Origin: Loktanella atrilutea
GTDB taxonomy: Bacteria > Pseudomonadota > Alphaproteobacteria > Rhodobacterales > Rhodobacteraceae
Length of the DNA stretch: 64,000 bases
Direction of reading: 5' to 3'
Assembly (NCBI RefSeq): GCF_900128995.1
Contig: NZ_FQUE01000002.1
Coordinates: 248,001 to 312,000 of the forward strand
The position numbers were made by a program, and so were the translations under genes. Below, piece after piece: positions 27,857-37,297 of the stretch. Numbering within the stretch: the first letter of the stretch is position 1; each line of letters begins with the position of its first letter. The notes below the pieces were generated by a model that was not told where the DNA came from, made no database searches, and saw nothing but the letters and a program-made list of their open reading frames with translations.

Positions 27857-28422
27857 GGTGTGGTCTCCTCCCAGAGTATATCGAGCTCGGTTCAATCCGA
27901 AGCATTTCGGTCAAGGCTCCGACGCGCGCGGATGTCGACAATTGCAGCCCGCCAACACGCAAACCTTTCCGAAAGGTTAGGACAACTCACCCGTGGTGGA
28001 AAGGGCCGTATTGCGCAATCCTGACGCGAAGCATTTTGCTGCTCGCATCGGGATTTTGATACGCGCTGGTCTGCGTCACCTTCAGGGATCGTTCGCCCCG
28101 CCCCGCCGAGACGACAGGATGAAAGATGGTTGCGACGAGTGCCGTGCAAAGGGCGGCCTGCTTCTTCAGGCTCGCTGCTGACACCGTCATTTGAATGTGC
28201 CGATACGCAAGTTGCGACACATCCGAAGGATCAATGCAGCATAGTTCCGGCGCGTGAACCTGATGGGCGAGCGTAGTCGAACCTGAGTTTTCGACGACGC
28301 ATTCGCAATCTGGCTTTACGATAACATTAGCTGGCCGATAGAAGCCCTTACGCTCGTTGAAAATGCCCGCTCACATTACGGTAGGTCTCGTTCTGAGAAT
28401 GAGCCGTTCAATTTTAAAACAA
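27857..28422. other. 566-bp intergenic stretch upstream of aglE
   Basis: No credible gene is visible on either strand; the short open frames lack ribosome-binding sites and recognisable content. It should contain the aglE promoter. A TATACT hexamer lies just upstream of the aglE ribosome-binding site, but I see no matching -35. An 8-bp inverted repeat, AACCTTTC-C-GAAAGGTT, lies at 27962-27978, about 110 bases before aglE, and could be a repressor operator. The far end is the 3' side of the chemotaxis operon, without an obvious terminator. Confidence 0.5.
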
Positions 28423-28749
28423 TCAGAACACCGATACGTCGCCGTGCGTCGGGTCCGTGCTTGCGTCAGCACCCGCAAGGCGCGCGGCGACGGCGCCAAG
28501 ATGGAGGGCATCGAGCGCCTTGGCCGCATTAACAGGCGTGGCCGGCGCAGCTTCGCCCAGAGCCGATGCGAAGCGAGACAGGTCCGCAAGCGACTGCGTC
28601 AACAGATCGAGGTTCTGCAAATTGCTCCTGTCCTGTCCGCTCAGGTTGGCGCCATGGTGCATCGTCGCCTCGACACGCGCGGCCAGATCAGCTGCTCTGT
28701 TCAATTCGTCAGCAAGCCGCGTCAGAAGCACGGTGATCGGCACTGTCAT
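28423..28749 (-). CDS. small helical protein with CheZ-like DxxxQ motif, last gene of che operon
   Basis: A 108-residue protein, predicted all-helical in its first 65 residues with no signal or membrane segment. It contains D48-L-L-T-Q52 in a helix (NLQNLDLLTQSLADL). The CheY-P phosphatase CheZ carries its catalytic Asp and Gln with the same spacing (DLTGQ in E. coli), and CheT of Sinorhizobium is, as I recall, a small protein with the same motif. ATG 28749 overlaps the preceding cheY stop as ATGA, so the two are translated coupled. Overall similarity to CheZ is not evident. The phosphatase role is an inference from motif plus position. The C-terminal 40 residues are Ala-rich. Confidence 0.6.
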   Translation of the reverse strand: MTVPITVLLTRLADELNRAADLAARVEATMHHGANLSGQDRSNLQNLDLLTQSLADLSRFASALGEAAPATPVNAAKALDALHLGAVAARLAGADASTDPTHGDVSVF

Positions 28750-29132
28750 AGGGGGCCGACCACGGCCTCGATGCATTTCCGCATCTGCTGAGTGTTGAAG
28801 GGCTTCGCAATGAAATTGTTCATGCCCAGCTTGCGCCCGGTTGCGACGATCGTTTCGTCGAGGCGGCCGCTGACGAGTATGAAACCGATCCGCTGCGTAT
28901 TGCGGTTCGTACGCAACCCATGCAAAAGCTGCAGTCCGTCGAGACCCGGCATATTGTAATCCGAGATGACGAGATGCACCGGCTTTGCAGCAATCGAGGC
29001 GAGGGCGGACTGCCCGTCACTTCGAAAGTCCACGTTCTTGACGCCAATTTCGTCCAGCGCCATCGTGATCAGACCCCGGCTCGTCGACATGTCGTCGACC
29101 ACCATGATTGAAATTGTATCCTTGAGCGACAT
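28746..29132 (-). CDS. cheY: chemotaxis response regulator CheY (second copy)
   Basis: A single receiver domain, 128 residues. The acidic pocket is D13-D14, the phospho-acceptor D58 (ISDYNMPGLDG), the switch S88 (LVSGR) and K110 (IAKPF). It would carry the signal from CheA to the flagellar switch or act as a phosphate sink. GGAGGAC lies 4 bases before ATG 29132. A 32-bp gap separates it from cheR, and it overlaps the DxxxQ protein gene. It differs clearly from the other receiver in this cluster (32687-33055). Confidence 0.93.
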   Translation of the reverse strand: MSLKDTISIMVVDDMSTSRGLITMALDEIGVKNVDFRSDGQSALASIAAKPVHLVISDYNMPGLDGLQLLHGLRTNRNTQRIGFILVSGRLDETIVATGRKLGMNNFIAKPFNTQQMRKCIEAVVGPL

Positions 29133-29164
29133 GTGTCCTCCAGTGCGGTTCGGCGAGGTGCCGG

Positions 29165-30034
29165 TCAGTTGTGCTTGAATGTCGTACGGTCGATCATCGT
29201 CAAACGATGGGACAGCGACGGAGGCAATCGTTCAGAATGCCCGATGAAGAGTAGGCCCTGCGGCGCAAGTAGGTCGGCAAGTCCCGTGAAGACGCGGCCT
29301 TGGGTTTGCTCGTCCATGTAGATCGCCACGTTGCGACAGAAAATTGTCTGGAACGGTCCGCGCGTCGGCCATGGCGTTACAAAGTTGAGGTAGCGAACCG
29401 TCACCAGATCGCGCAGGACTTTCGGCATGCGGACGACTGCGGAATCGGGAGTGGCCTCTGACAGCATCAGAGACCTGATTGCGTCGGGCACGGGGTTCAG
29501 ACGCTCGCGCGCATATTCGGCACGCTCCGCGGTCTCGAGGCATTCAGCGCTGATATCCGTGGCGAGGATGCGTACGTCGTGTTGCACTGCAGTCGGCCAA
29601 TGATGAAGCAGCGTTGCGGCCAGACTGTAAGCCTCCTCTCCGGAGGAACAACCTGCCGACCATAACCTGACCCGCCCGCCATCCTCTGCCGCGGCGCGCA
29701 GGTCCGGCAGCACTACCTTCACGAAGATATCGAAATGATACCCCTCGCGGAAGAAATGCGTCGTATTGGTAGTCAACGCCGTGATCATCAGGTCGCGATC
29801 ATCGCGGTGCGCAGGCTCGTTGATCCAGCGGACATACGCGGCGAAATCCGGAAGCTTGAGACGACGCAGATGCTTGATCAGGCGCGAGACGACCAGCGAG
29901 GTATTGTCCTCGGGTAAATGGATGCCGGTTTCGTCGTGCAGCAGGGCGGCGATCGCGCGGAAACTATGCTCATCGCAGGTCATCGGACCGCCCGGCTCCG
30001 GCCCCGACGGAATAGTCAGTGGCAGCGATGTCAT
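29165..30034 (-). CDS. cheR: chemoreceptor glutamate methyltransferase CheR
   Basis: A SAM-dependent enzyme that methylates MCP glutamates, 289 residues. The N-terminal helical domain (about 20-85) includes [15 protein letters not shown]. The SAM-binding motif is [17 protein letters not shown], and [15 protein letters not shown] and LFIGHSERL follow. There is no TPR extension. ATG 30034 overlaps the cheW stop as ATGA. The MCP encoded in the same cluster ends in a WxxF pentapeptide of the kind CheR binds. No CheB partner is encoded here. Confidence 0.95.
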   Translation of the reverse strand: MTSLPLTIPSGPEPGGPMTCDEHSFRAIAALLHDETGIHLPEDNTSLVVSRLIKHLRRLKLPDFAAYVRWINEPAHRDDRDLMITALTTNTTHFFREGYHFDIFVKVVLPDLRAAAEDGGRVRLWSAGCSSGEEAYSLAATLLHHWPTAVQHDVRILATDISAECLETAERAEYARERLNPVPDAIRSLMLSEATPDSAVVRMPKVLRDLVTVRYLNFVTPWPTRGPFQTIFCRNVAIYMDEQTQGRVFTGLADLLAPQGLLFIGHSERLPPSLSHRLTMIDRTTFKHN

Positions 30035-30501
30035 GCACTGGCTTCCTTCACCAGCGGTGGCAGCACTGCCGAAATATCGATCAGGCGAAGCATTCTCTGT
30101 TCCAGCGCGATGACGCCCTGAATGAACATGCGTGTCGTCTGGGCGGTGATGTCCGGCGTCGGCTGGATCAGCTTCGGTGCAACGCCGATGATGTCGGCCA
30201 CTGCATCCACAAGGAAACCCACCGTCTGTTCGGCTACGACTGCGATCACGATGACATGGCGGTCGCCCAGATCCGTCTTCGGCAGGCCGAGCCGCCGGGC
30301 CAGATCGACGATCGGCACGATCGCGCCACGGAGGTTGATTACACCGAGGACATAATCCGGCGCATGTGGCAGTACGGTCGCCGGTGTCCAGCCGCGGATC
30401 TCGCGCACATGAATGATGTCGATGCAGAAATCCTGGTCGCCGACGCGAAAGGTGACCAGTTCACGTTCGTCTTCGATCGTGACGTCTTCGGCCGCTGTCA
30501 T
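30031..30501 (-). CDS. cheW: chemotaxis coupling protein CheW
   Basis: Adaptor joining chemoreceptors to CheA, 156 residues, one CheW/SH3-like domain. [20 protein letters not shown] and [20 protein letters not shown] are diagnostic. It overlaps cheA upstream and cheR downstream, both as ATGA. The C-terminal tail ([20 protein letters not shown]) completes the second subdomain. Confidence 0.95.
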   Translation of the reverse strand: MTAAEDVTIEDERELVTFRVGDQDFCIDIIHVREIRGWTPATVLPHAPDYVLGVINLRGAIVPIVDLARRLGLPKTDLGDRHVIVIAVVAEQTVGFLVDAVADIIGVAPKLIQPTPDITAQTTRMFIQGVIALEQRMLRLIDISAVLPPLVKEASA

Positions 30502-32678
30502 TGTCTGTTCTCCTCGATCCGGGGGGACGTGGGCGGTGGCATGTCAGACGGCGTCCGTTGGACCGCCTCTTCGGGGTCGATGATCAGGGCAACCTTGCCG
30601 TCACCCAGAATCGTCGCCGCCGCGACTCCGGTGACGTGGCCGTAGTTCCCTTCAAGGCCCTTGATCACCACTTGCCGCTGGTCGTGAATCCGGTCCACGG
30701 CAAGGGCCCACATCTGTTCGTGGTCGCTTTCGACCAGCAGATACACAAGGTCCGTCGAGGTAGAAGGATCGTCGCGAAACTGAAAGACGTAACCCAGATC
30801 GACGATCGGAATGAACCTGTCACGGACCGACACAACCGTCATGCCGCCCGCCAGCCGGTGCAGATCGCCCGGCACCGGTCGGATCGTCTCGACGATCGTC
30901 GCAATCGGGACAACCATGGTCTGGCCGGCGACATCAACCACCATGCCGTCCAGAACAGCAAGCGTGAGCGGCAGGGAAATCGACATCGTGGTGCCGGCGC
31001 CGGACGTCGAGGTAATGTTGATGCGGCCGCCCAGCTTCTGAATAGCGCTGCGGACGACATCCATTCCGACACCACGCCCAGACAGGTCGGTGACCGTTGG
31101 TGCTGTCGAGAAGCCCGGCAGGAACAGCAGCTTGTCAATTTCCGGATCGCTGAGGACCACGTCGGGCGGGACGAGACCTTTCTCGATTGCAATGCTGAGC
31201 ACACGTCGGCGGTTGATGCCGGCACCGTTGTCGGTGACGTCGATCAGCACCCGACCGGAGCGGTGCGCAGCGCGCAACGTGACGGTGCCGATATCGGTCT
31301 TGCCGGCCGCGCGCCGCTGTTCCTCTGTTTCAAGCCCGTGATCCACTGCATTGCGGATGATATGCGTGAGTGGATCAACCAGCCGCTCGATCACGGTCTT
31401 GTCGACTTCGGTCGCTTCGCCCTCCGTCTCGAAGCGGACACTTTTGCCAGCCAGATCGGCAGCCTCGCGCGCGATGCGCGCCATGCGCTGGAACAGCGGC
31501 TTCACTGACTGCGCCCGAATAGCCATCACCCCTTCCTGGATTTCGCGCGCCAGTGCCATGAATTCGTCAAGGCTGGCGGAAAGCCCCGTTGTCATCGGGA
31601 TTTCTGCGGCCTTAATGCATTGAGTCAGGACGGCCTGATTGATAACGAGTTCGCCCACGACGTTGATCAGACGATCAACTTGGTCCAGGTCCACCCGGAC
31701 GGTGGCCTTGGCCGTAGCGGCCCCGGCACAGGTTTCGCTTTTTGCAGACTTTTCAGGGACCGGCGATTGCGATTCAGGCCTCTGCGCCCCGAGCGACACT
31801 TCGGAACCCGTCCCGATCGGATCTAGGCGAGACACTTCGGGAGCCGCCGCAGATGCGGATAAACCGGCGTCTGGCAGAGGGACGTGTGTCTGTGACGAAC
31901 TTGGCAGTGCCGACGCATCTTTGGGGGTATCTATTTCGAGCGTGCACAAGCCATCGACGAAATCAAAAACCTCCCAGATTGATTCCACTGGTTCCGAGGT
32001 TTCCATTAAGATCAGCCAGGATAGTGCGCAATCCGTCGGGTCGAGCTGATCGAACTCAGGCACGGATTTAGGATCGATCTGGACCTTGATCTGACCCAGC
32101 ACCGACAACTCGCGGAACAGGTGTACGGGATCGTTGCCATTCGTGAAGAGCCGCTTCTGTGCCTGAAAGCGAAGTGTTAATGGGCCATCATCCGCTACGC
32201 TTCCGAATTCTAACGGCAGTGGGTCGAAGGACATCGGCACAGGGACGTAGCTGTCCTCCTCCGCCTCGGTGACAATCTTAGTATCGGAGAGAGCCGCGAG
32301 CTTCTCGATGACTGCTGCACCCGCATCGGCCGCGACATCGCGATCATCGCGCCCGGCCGCGACAAGTTCGGCCAGTTGATCAGCGGCGCGCAGACAAACC
32401 TCGAGCACATCGGAGGTCAGTGGCAAGCGGCCGGCGCGCAGGTCGTCCAAGGTCGTCTCGAAGCGATGCGCGAAGCGGACGAGAGCTTCAAGTCCGAATG
32501 CGGCAGCCCCACCCTTGATCGAATGAACGGAGCGGAAGACAGCATTGATGGTCTCCAGATCCATTTCCTGCCCGTCGTCCAGGGAATCGCGCAAGAGTTC
32601 CAGACCGTCATCGAGAGCTTCCAGTAATTCTTCGCATTCCTGAAAGAACATCTGACGAATATCGTTCAGCGTGCTCAT
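30498..32678 (-). CDS. cheA: chemotaxis histidine kinase CheA
   Basis: A 726-residue kinase. P1 carries the phospho-accepting His52 ([15 protein letters not shown]). A divergent P2-like region (about 160-250) is followed by a Ser/Pro-rich linker. The P3 dimerisation helices contain [17 protein letters not shown]4 is the ATPase, with N box [13 protein letters not shown] boxes DNGAGI and [12 protein letters not shown]5 is the CheW-like domain. ATG 32678 follows GAGGTGAAAG, 8 bases after the stop of the first cheY. Transcribed with cheW and cheR. Confidence 0.96.
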   Translation of the reverse strand: MSTLNDIRQMFFQECEELLEALDDGLELLRDSLDDGQEMDLETINAVFRSVHSIKGGAAAFGLEALVRFAHRFETTLDDLRAGRLPLTSDVLEVCLRAADQLAELVAAGRDDRDVAADAGAAVIEKLAALSDTKIVTEAEEDSYVPVPMSFDPLPLEFGSVADDGPLTLRFQAQKRLFTNGNDPVHLFRELSVLGQIKVQIDPKSVPEFDQLDPTDCALSWLILMETSEPVESIWEVFDFVDGLCTLEIDTPKDASALPSSSQTHVPLPDAGLSASAAAPEVSRLDPIGTGSEVSLGAQRPESQSPVPEKSAKSETCAGAATAKATVRVDLDQVDRLINVVGELVINQAVLTQCIKAAEIPMTTGLSASLDEFMALAREIQEGVMAIRAQSVKPLFQRMARIAREAADLAGKSVRFETEGEATEVDKTVIERLVDPLTHIIRNAVDHGLETEEQRRAAGKTDIGTVTLRAAHRSGRVLIDVTDNGAGINRRRVLSIAIEKGLVPPDVVLSDPEIDKLLFLPGFSTAPTVTDLSGRGVGMDVVRSAIQKLGGRINITSTSGAGTTMSISLPLTLAVLDGMVVDVAGQTMVVPIATIVETIRPVPGDLHRLAGGMTVVSVRDRFIPIVDLGYVFQFRDDPSTSTDLVYLLVESDHEQMWALAVDRIHDQRQVVIKGLEGNYGHVTGVAAATILGDGKVALIIDPEEAVQRTPSDMPPPTSPRIEENRQ

Positions 32679-32686
32679 CTTTCACC

Positions 32687-33055
32687 TCAGACCGCTGCGA
32701 TGCGGCGGATTGCGCTGATTAGTTTGGCATCGTCAAAAGGCTTCACAATCCAGCCCGTGGCGCCCGCCTGACGGGCACGCTCCTTCAATTCCTGCGCGCT
32801 TTCAGTTGTCAGGACGAGGATTGGCAATGCATTCAGACAGGTCCCACTTCGGATCGCATCGATTACGCCAAAGCCGTCCAGACGCGGCATGTTGATATCG
32901 GTGATCACGAGGTCGGGGGAAATGGTGGCAAGAGCTTCGACGCCCTCCTGACCGTCATTTGCAAGATGGACATCGAAACCTGCCCTGCCCAGCGCCATGC
33001 GCAGCATTTCCCTTATCGTACGGGAGTCATCGATCGCCAGAATTTTCAGTGTCAT
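32687..33055 (-). CDS. cheY: chemotaxis response regulator CheY (first copy)
   Basis: A 122-residue stand-alone receiver. Acidic pocket D9-D10, phospho-acceptor D53 (VITDINMPRLDGF), T83/T84 and K105 (IVKPF). ATG 33055 was chosen because it overlaps the STAS gene stop as ATGA; upstream in-frame sequence is an extension inside the STAS gene. It is the receiver encoded directly before cheA, the CheY1 position of R. sphaeroides CheOp1-like clusters. Confidence 0.93.
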   Translation of the reverse strand: MTLKILAIDDSRTIREMLRMALGRAGFDVHLANDGQEGVEALATISPDLVITDINMPRLDGFGVIDAIRSGTCLNALPILVLTTESAQELKERARQAGATGWIVKPFDDAKLISAIRRIAAV

Positions 33056-33339
33056 CGTTGCGTCTCCAATGCATCTACAAAGTCTGAAAGACCCAGCAGA
33101 GTAAGATCGTTTGCAATGCCCGCATGCCCCTGCAGAACGAATGCATGGCCATCTGCTTGCCATGCGTGATAAGCGGAAATAATGATTTGAGCGCAGATCG
33201 CACCGATGTTGCGACAACGGACGGCATCAAGGATCAACGCGTCACCGCGAGCTGCCAGAAGGTCAGCCAGCAGAAAGCTTGCAACTGCAGTATCAAGGTT
33301 TTCAGGCAAGGTAAGTGTTCGCGCCATAATGTTGTCCAT
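33052..33339 (-). CDS. STAS-domain protein of the che cluster
   Basis: A 95-residue protein resembling anti-sigma-factor-antagonist STAS domains. A central beta-strand then ALILDAVRCRNIGAICAQII corresponds to the strand-helix pair that holds the regulatory Ser in SpoIIAA. Here the position is occupied by residues without an obvious DSSG motif, so phosphorylation control is doubtful. It starts at ATG 33339 immediately after the cheD stop, or at an in-frame ATG at 33327. Similar proteins sit at this place in other alphaproteobacterial che operons; function is not established from sequence. Confidence 0.7.
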   Translation of the reverse strand: MDNIMARTLTLPENLDTAVASFLLADLLAARGDALILDAVRCRNIGAICAQIIISAYHAWQADGHAFVLQGHAGIANDLTLLGLSDFVDALETQR

Positions 33340-33882
33340 TCAGAAAAACGTAATGTCGTCGGTGACAGGAGGCTTCGGCAGCTCGATTGCTGGGACGTCG
33401 GCCTCGGACACGAGGCGCTGCTGCGCTTGCCCATCAACGGGAGAAAACCGAATGCGGCGCGCTTGAGTGCCGAGGAGACTTTGGGAAACCAAGGGAATGT
33501 CCTCGTTTTCGAGGAATTGGAGCGCGAACTCGGCATTCGCACGCCCGATCTTGCCAAAACTGTTTTGCATCATTGCCCCGCCGAAAAGCTTGGCCTTGAG
33601 CCGACCGCGCGCCGCCCCCTTTTTCAGAAGATCATTGATCAGTAGTTCCATCGCGTGCGAACCGTAGCGATGATTGGCTGCGCCCAGTTCCGGCTCTTTC
33701 GCCAAAAGAAAATGGTTCATCCCACCAATGCCCGCAACTGGATCCCACAGGCATGTTGCGACACAGGATCCCAAGATCGTCGTCATCACCACTGCAGGTT
33801 CATCTGAAACGAGATGCGTTCCTTGGATGACATGCAGGAGGCATTCCGAAGCAGATTGTCCTGGCGGATTTACATAGGTCAT
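33340..33882 (-). CDS. cheD: chemoreceptor glutamine deamidase CheD
   Basis: A 180-residue CheD, which deamidates receptor glutamines and can modulate CheC-type phosphatases. TTILGSCVATCLWDP contains the catalytic Cys, and GIGGMNHFLLA the His. RLKAKLFGGAMM is a conserved block. The C-terminal tail (PPVTDDITFF) is family-variable. The gene follows the MCP by 64 bp. In the absence of an adjacent cheB it may be the main partner of CheR in receptor adjustment. Confidence 0.93.
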   Translation of the reverse strand: MTYVNPPGQSASECLLHVIQGTHLVSDEPAVVMTTILGSCVATCLWDPVAGIGGMNHFLLAKEPELGAANHRYGSHAMELLINDLLKKGAARGRLKAKLFGGAMMQNSFGKIGRANAEFALQFLENEDIPLVSQSLLGTQARRIRFSPVDGQAQQRLVSEADVPAIELPKPPVTDDITFF

Positions 33883-33946
33883 CGTGTGCCGATCTCGGAA
33901 GCGATAGGTAAGGCGAATACAGGGCTAGGACTTACGGATGTCGTGG

Positions 33947-36526
33947 TCAGAAGTCCTCCCACCCACCAACCGCTGCGACATCCCTCTTCGGTGTCATTTT
34001 CGCTGCAGGCGCTGCCTTCTCCGGCGTGGTCCCTGGTTTAAATCGCGCACGGAACGACACGACATCAGGGTCCTGCGCGGCTTGCTGACTTTCCGCATCA
34101 ATCTTGAAATATGCGACCGTCTCAACCAGAGAAACGGCATCCTTGCGAAGGCTTTCGCTGGCAGCAGTGGTTTCCTCCAGTCGTGCCGCGTTTTGCTGAG
34201 TCGACTGGTCAAGTTGATTGAGCGAGCTATTGATATCGCCAAGATTGGTGGATTGCAGCGCAGAAGAATCCGCGATTGTGGAGACGAGGTCAGAGATCTG
34301 CGAGACGGCATCCACGATCTGTTGGAGCGCGCTTCCAGTGCGACCGACAAGATCGACGCCCCGTCGGACCTGACTGCCGCTCTTGTCGATCAGATCATTG
34401 ATCTCTCGTGCCGCATCAGAGGATCGCTGGGCCAAAGCCCTGACTTCCGATGCCACGACGGCAAAACCCCGCCCCGCATCGCCAGCCCTTGCCGCTTCCA
34501 CGCCCGCATTCAGCGCAAGAAGGTTCGTCTGGAAGGCAATGTCGTCAATGACCTTGATGATCGACGTGATACGGCCGGAACTTTCGGCGATCTGATCCAT
34601 CGCAGAAACGGTTTCAAGGACGACCTGGCCGCTATGTTCGGCGCTCTTGCGAGCCTCGCGGACGACACCGTCGGCCTCCTTGGCGCCCTGCGCCGTCAAG
34701 CGAATCGACGATGTAAGATCGTTGAGTGCTGCCGCTGTCTGTTCAAGCGTGGCTGCGGTCGACTCTGTCCGGCGCGACAATCCGTCCGTGGTGCTGGAGA
34801 TGTCGCGCGCTTCGTTTGAGATATTGTCGGCATTCTCGACGACGCCACGCATTGCTTCCGCCAAGGTTCTAACCGCACCATTGTAAGCAGTCCGCAGGTC
34901 TTCGTACTTGCCGGCGAAGGGCGCATCGATCATGGCGGTCAGATTGCCATCACTGAGGCTGCGCAGTCCGACGCGCAGGGCCTCGACCACCACGGTCTGT
35001 TCCTTCTCGAAGTTTTCCCGGGCGGCCGCGGCATCGCGCAGCGCTATCTCGGATTGCGTAATGTCGCGCGCCAGCAGGATGTAGCGGATCGGCACACCGT
35101 TGCTGTCCCTGACGGCGTTCACACTGCCGTCCAGCACCAGTTGCGCTCCGTTTGAGGCCGTCATCGAGATGTGACCGGCAAAGGTGCGGTTTTCCCGGGC
35201 GGCGGACAGGATATCCAAAGCACGAGGTGCATCGGGCGGCGTCTGCCCCATCAAAACGCTCAGGTCAAGTCCGCAAGCCGCGTCCGCGTCGCGGTGCAGT
35301 GCTTCGGACATATGCCGGTTGATGTAGAGTACCTTGCCGTCAACATCGACGTCGGCGCGGAGTTGCTGTTCCTCCAGCCCATGCAAAATAGCATCGTTCA
35401 GCCATTGTTGGGTGACGTCCGCCCATTCCATGATGAATCCGATAGGCTCGCCCGATGCGTCGGCGACGGACGAAATCCCGAGGGCGATGCGATCATTTCC
35501 GAATGCGATGGGAATGCTGATCGTCTTGTCCCCAAGGTGCCGTAGGCGGGACCGGACCTCACCCAGTTCCCGATGGAAACTGTCGATAGACATCGATGTC
35601 AGGCGCGCGGTGTCTATGCCCTCTGCCAAAGCGGGAATATGGGTGCGGAACCGCGACAGCAGCGTCACCATCGCGGGATTAACATGGCGAATGTTCAGAT
35701 CGCGGTCCGTCATCATAAGTGCGGCAGAGGCCGAACTGAAGGCCGCGGCCTTGTAGGCGGCTTCGCGCTGCGATGCTGCATTCGCCGAAAGCGTCTGCCT
35801 CAGGTCGTCGAGTGACCGGGCGATTCCACCTATCTCATCGCCGCGCGACATGGCCGGAACTTCGATATCCAGATCGCCCGCACTAATCCGTCCAACAGCA
35901 TGTCGTGTGGCGATCAGAGGGCGAATGATGAGAACCTGCGACAGCAAGACCGTCGCGCCCAGCACCGCGACGGTGACCAGTAATGATTTCAGCAAATCCT
36001 TGCGCGCCGTGGCAGCATGTGCTGCCAGCGCGCTGTCGGCGGTCCAGTGGATAACGAGCGTGCCGACCGCAGCATCCTGGGCCGCAGCTTCGCCCTTGTT
36101 GATCGGCTGCAGGATAGTGTTGCCGTCTACCTTCGTTCCGGATCGGGCCTCGCCGAGCAACGGAGTTGCAGCGGCAACGAGGGACTGAACGTCGCCACCC
36201 TGCTGCGCGGCACTGCCAAGAACCTGACCGTCATTCTTGATAACGACCGCGGCAAGGGCGGCGCCGTTCGACGTCTCGACCGCGGATCGAAGAAGGGCTT
36301 CGACCGTTTCCGCATCCTCGAAACGCGTCGCGCCGTAAAGAGTGTCAGACAGCATCCGACTTTCGACAATGCCCTGCGATTCCAGCAGCTTTTCCATGTT
36401 GGCTCTTGTCGAGGCATTGTTCAGCAGGATCAGGGTGCCGCCGACCAATGCGGTGGCAAACCCCGCGATCAGAGTAACTTTCAGCGTCAGGGAGAGTTTG
36501 TCGATAAGGCGGCGAATCATGGCCAT
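33947..36526 (-). CDS. methyl-accepting chemotaxis protein with two PAS domains
   Basis: An 859-residue transmembrane receptor. TM1 spans about residues 16-36, followed by a periplasmic sensor of about 145 residues, TM2 (179-201) and HAMP (202-255). Two PAS-like domains (about 262-385 and 390-505) and a second HAMP-like segment (510-570) follow. The signalling coiled coil has the tip [20 protein letters not shown]. The extreme C-terminus is GWEDF, matching the xWxxF tether that recruits CheR/CheB. ATG 36526 was chosen for AAGGA 7 bases upstream and TM1 spacing. PAS domains suggest sensing of redox or energy state in addition to the external signal. Confidence 0.92.
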   Translation of the reverse strand: MAMIRRLIDKLSLTLKVTLIAGFATALVGGTLILLNNASTRANMEKLLESQGIVESRMLSDTLYGATRFEDAETVEALLRSAVETSNGAALAAVVIKNDGQVLGSAAQQGGDVQSLVAAATPLLGEARSGTKVDGNTILQPINKGEAAAQDAAVGTLVIHWTADSALAAHAATARKDLLKSLLVTVAVLGATVLLSQVLIIRPLIATRHAVGRISAGDLDIEVPAMSRGDEIGGIARSLDDLRQTLSANAASQREAAYKAAAFSSASAALMMTDRDLNIRHVNPAMVTLLSRFRTHIPALAEGIDTARLTSMSIDSFHRELGEVRSRLRHLGDKTISIPIAFGNDRIALGISSVADASGEPIGFIMEWADVTQQWLNDAILHGLEEQQLRADVDVDGKVLYINRHMSEALHRDADAACGLDLSVLMGQTPPDAPRALDILSAARENRTFAGHISMTASNGAQLVLDGSVNAVRDSNGVPIRYILLARDITQSEIALRDAAAARENFEKEQTVVVEALRVGLRSLSDGNLTAMIDAPFAGKYEDLRTAYNGAVRTLAEAMRGVVENADNISNEARDISSTTDGLSRRTESTAATLEQTAAALNDLTSSIRLTAQGAKEADGVVREARKSAEHSGQVVLETVSAMDQIAESSGRITSIIKVIDDIAFQTNLLALNAGVEAARAGDAGRGFAVVASEVRALAQRSSDAAREINDLIDKSGSQVRRGVDLVGRTGSALQQIVDAVSQISDLVSTIADSSALQSTNLGDINSSLNQLDQSTQQNAARLEETTAASESLRKDAVSLVETVAYFKIDAESQQAAQDPDVVSFRARFKPGTTPEKAAPAAKMTPKRDVAAVGGWEDF

Positions 36527-36569
36527 GAATCCTTGGTTCCGGGTCTCGGCGATGGCGGACGGGTGTGGA

Positions 36570-37133
36570 TCAGAAGCGTTCGGCGTCGAGACTGAAGGTG
36601 GCAGCCCCGATCGCTGCACCGCCCGCATCGAGGACGGGCATCGAGACCTGAACAACGTAGGTTCCGGTCGATTCGTCCAGTTCCACGTCACCGATATGGA
36701 TTGCCGTCGGACCGATGGGATAGGTCTGCTGATACTTGTCCTCGTCGCCCTGCCAGTAGTCGGAAGTGACGCTGCTGATACCGACATTAAGTCCGCGATC
36801 ATCCATCAGAATGACCTCGACGATCAGGCCTTCGGATTCTTCGACCAGTGTTCGCAGGTAATCCGACGCAGGCGACGCGATCAGCTGCGTGATCAATGGC
36901 CTGTCTGCAGCATCGATCTCTGCCCGCCAGGTCGCATCGAGGTCGAGGATGTCGCTTTCTGTCAGATCTGAATGTGCGGCGTCCGCGGCGGCAACCGCGT
37001 CCTGAACCACGGGATCGGCCATCCAGACGGAGGCCTTCGTCTGGATGAAGGACGTATAGTCCTCTTCCGAGGCGTGGGCCGGCGTCAGGCCGAGCGACAG
37101 CGTCAGGGCCGTGGTCAGAACGAAAGGTTTCAT
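36570..37133 (-). CDS. stand-alone periplasmic PDC (Cache-like) sensor protein
   Basis: A 187-residue exported protein. The signal peptide is [21 protein letters not shown]. The rest is one PDC/Cache-like domain: an N-terminal helix, [30 protein letters not shown] and the closing strand region [18 protein letters not shown]. There is no transmembrane anchor or output domain, so it cannot signal alone. It lies 43 bp upstream of the MCP on the same strand and is likely co-transcribed. ATG 37133 begins the signal peptide. A soluble ligand-binding partner for the MCP is the natural hypothesis. Confidence 0.75.
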   Translation of the reverse strand: MKPFVLTTALTLSLGLTPAHASEEDYTSFIQTKASVWMADPVVQDAVAAADAAHSDLTESDILDLDATWRAEIDAADRPLITQLIASPASDYLRTLVEESEGLIVEVILMDDRGLNVGISSVTSDYWQGDEDKYQQTYPIGPTAIHIGDVELDESTGTYVVQVSMPVLDAGGAAIGAATFSLDAERF

Positions 37134-37297
37134 GTGCGTACGATCCATTTCAAGGGTGCAAAGATATCCGTCTGCAGCCTTCATCGCGCACAAAGATTAA
37201 TGTCCCCTGAACCTCGTCTGACTATTGCAAAAGTCGTTACCCCTGCCCCGCTCCCGCGGACCAAAGGCTGCCAAACCATGCCGCCCCAAGGCGCGCG

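Noticed and set aside
27987-28220. Possible small gene in the aglE upstream region
   Set aside because: Cys/Ser-rich translation without homology features, ribosome-binding site or codon bias like the neighbours.
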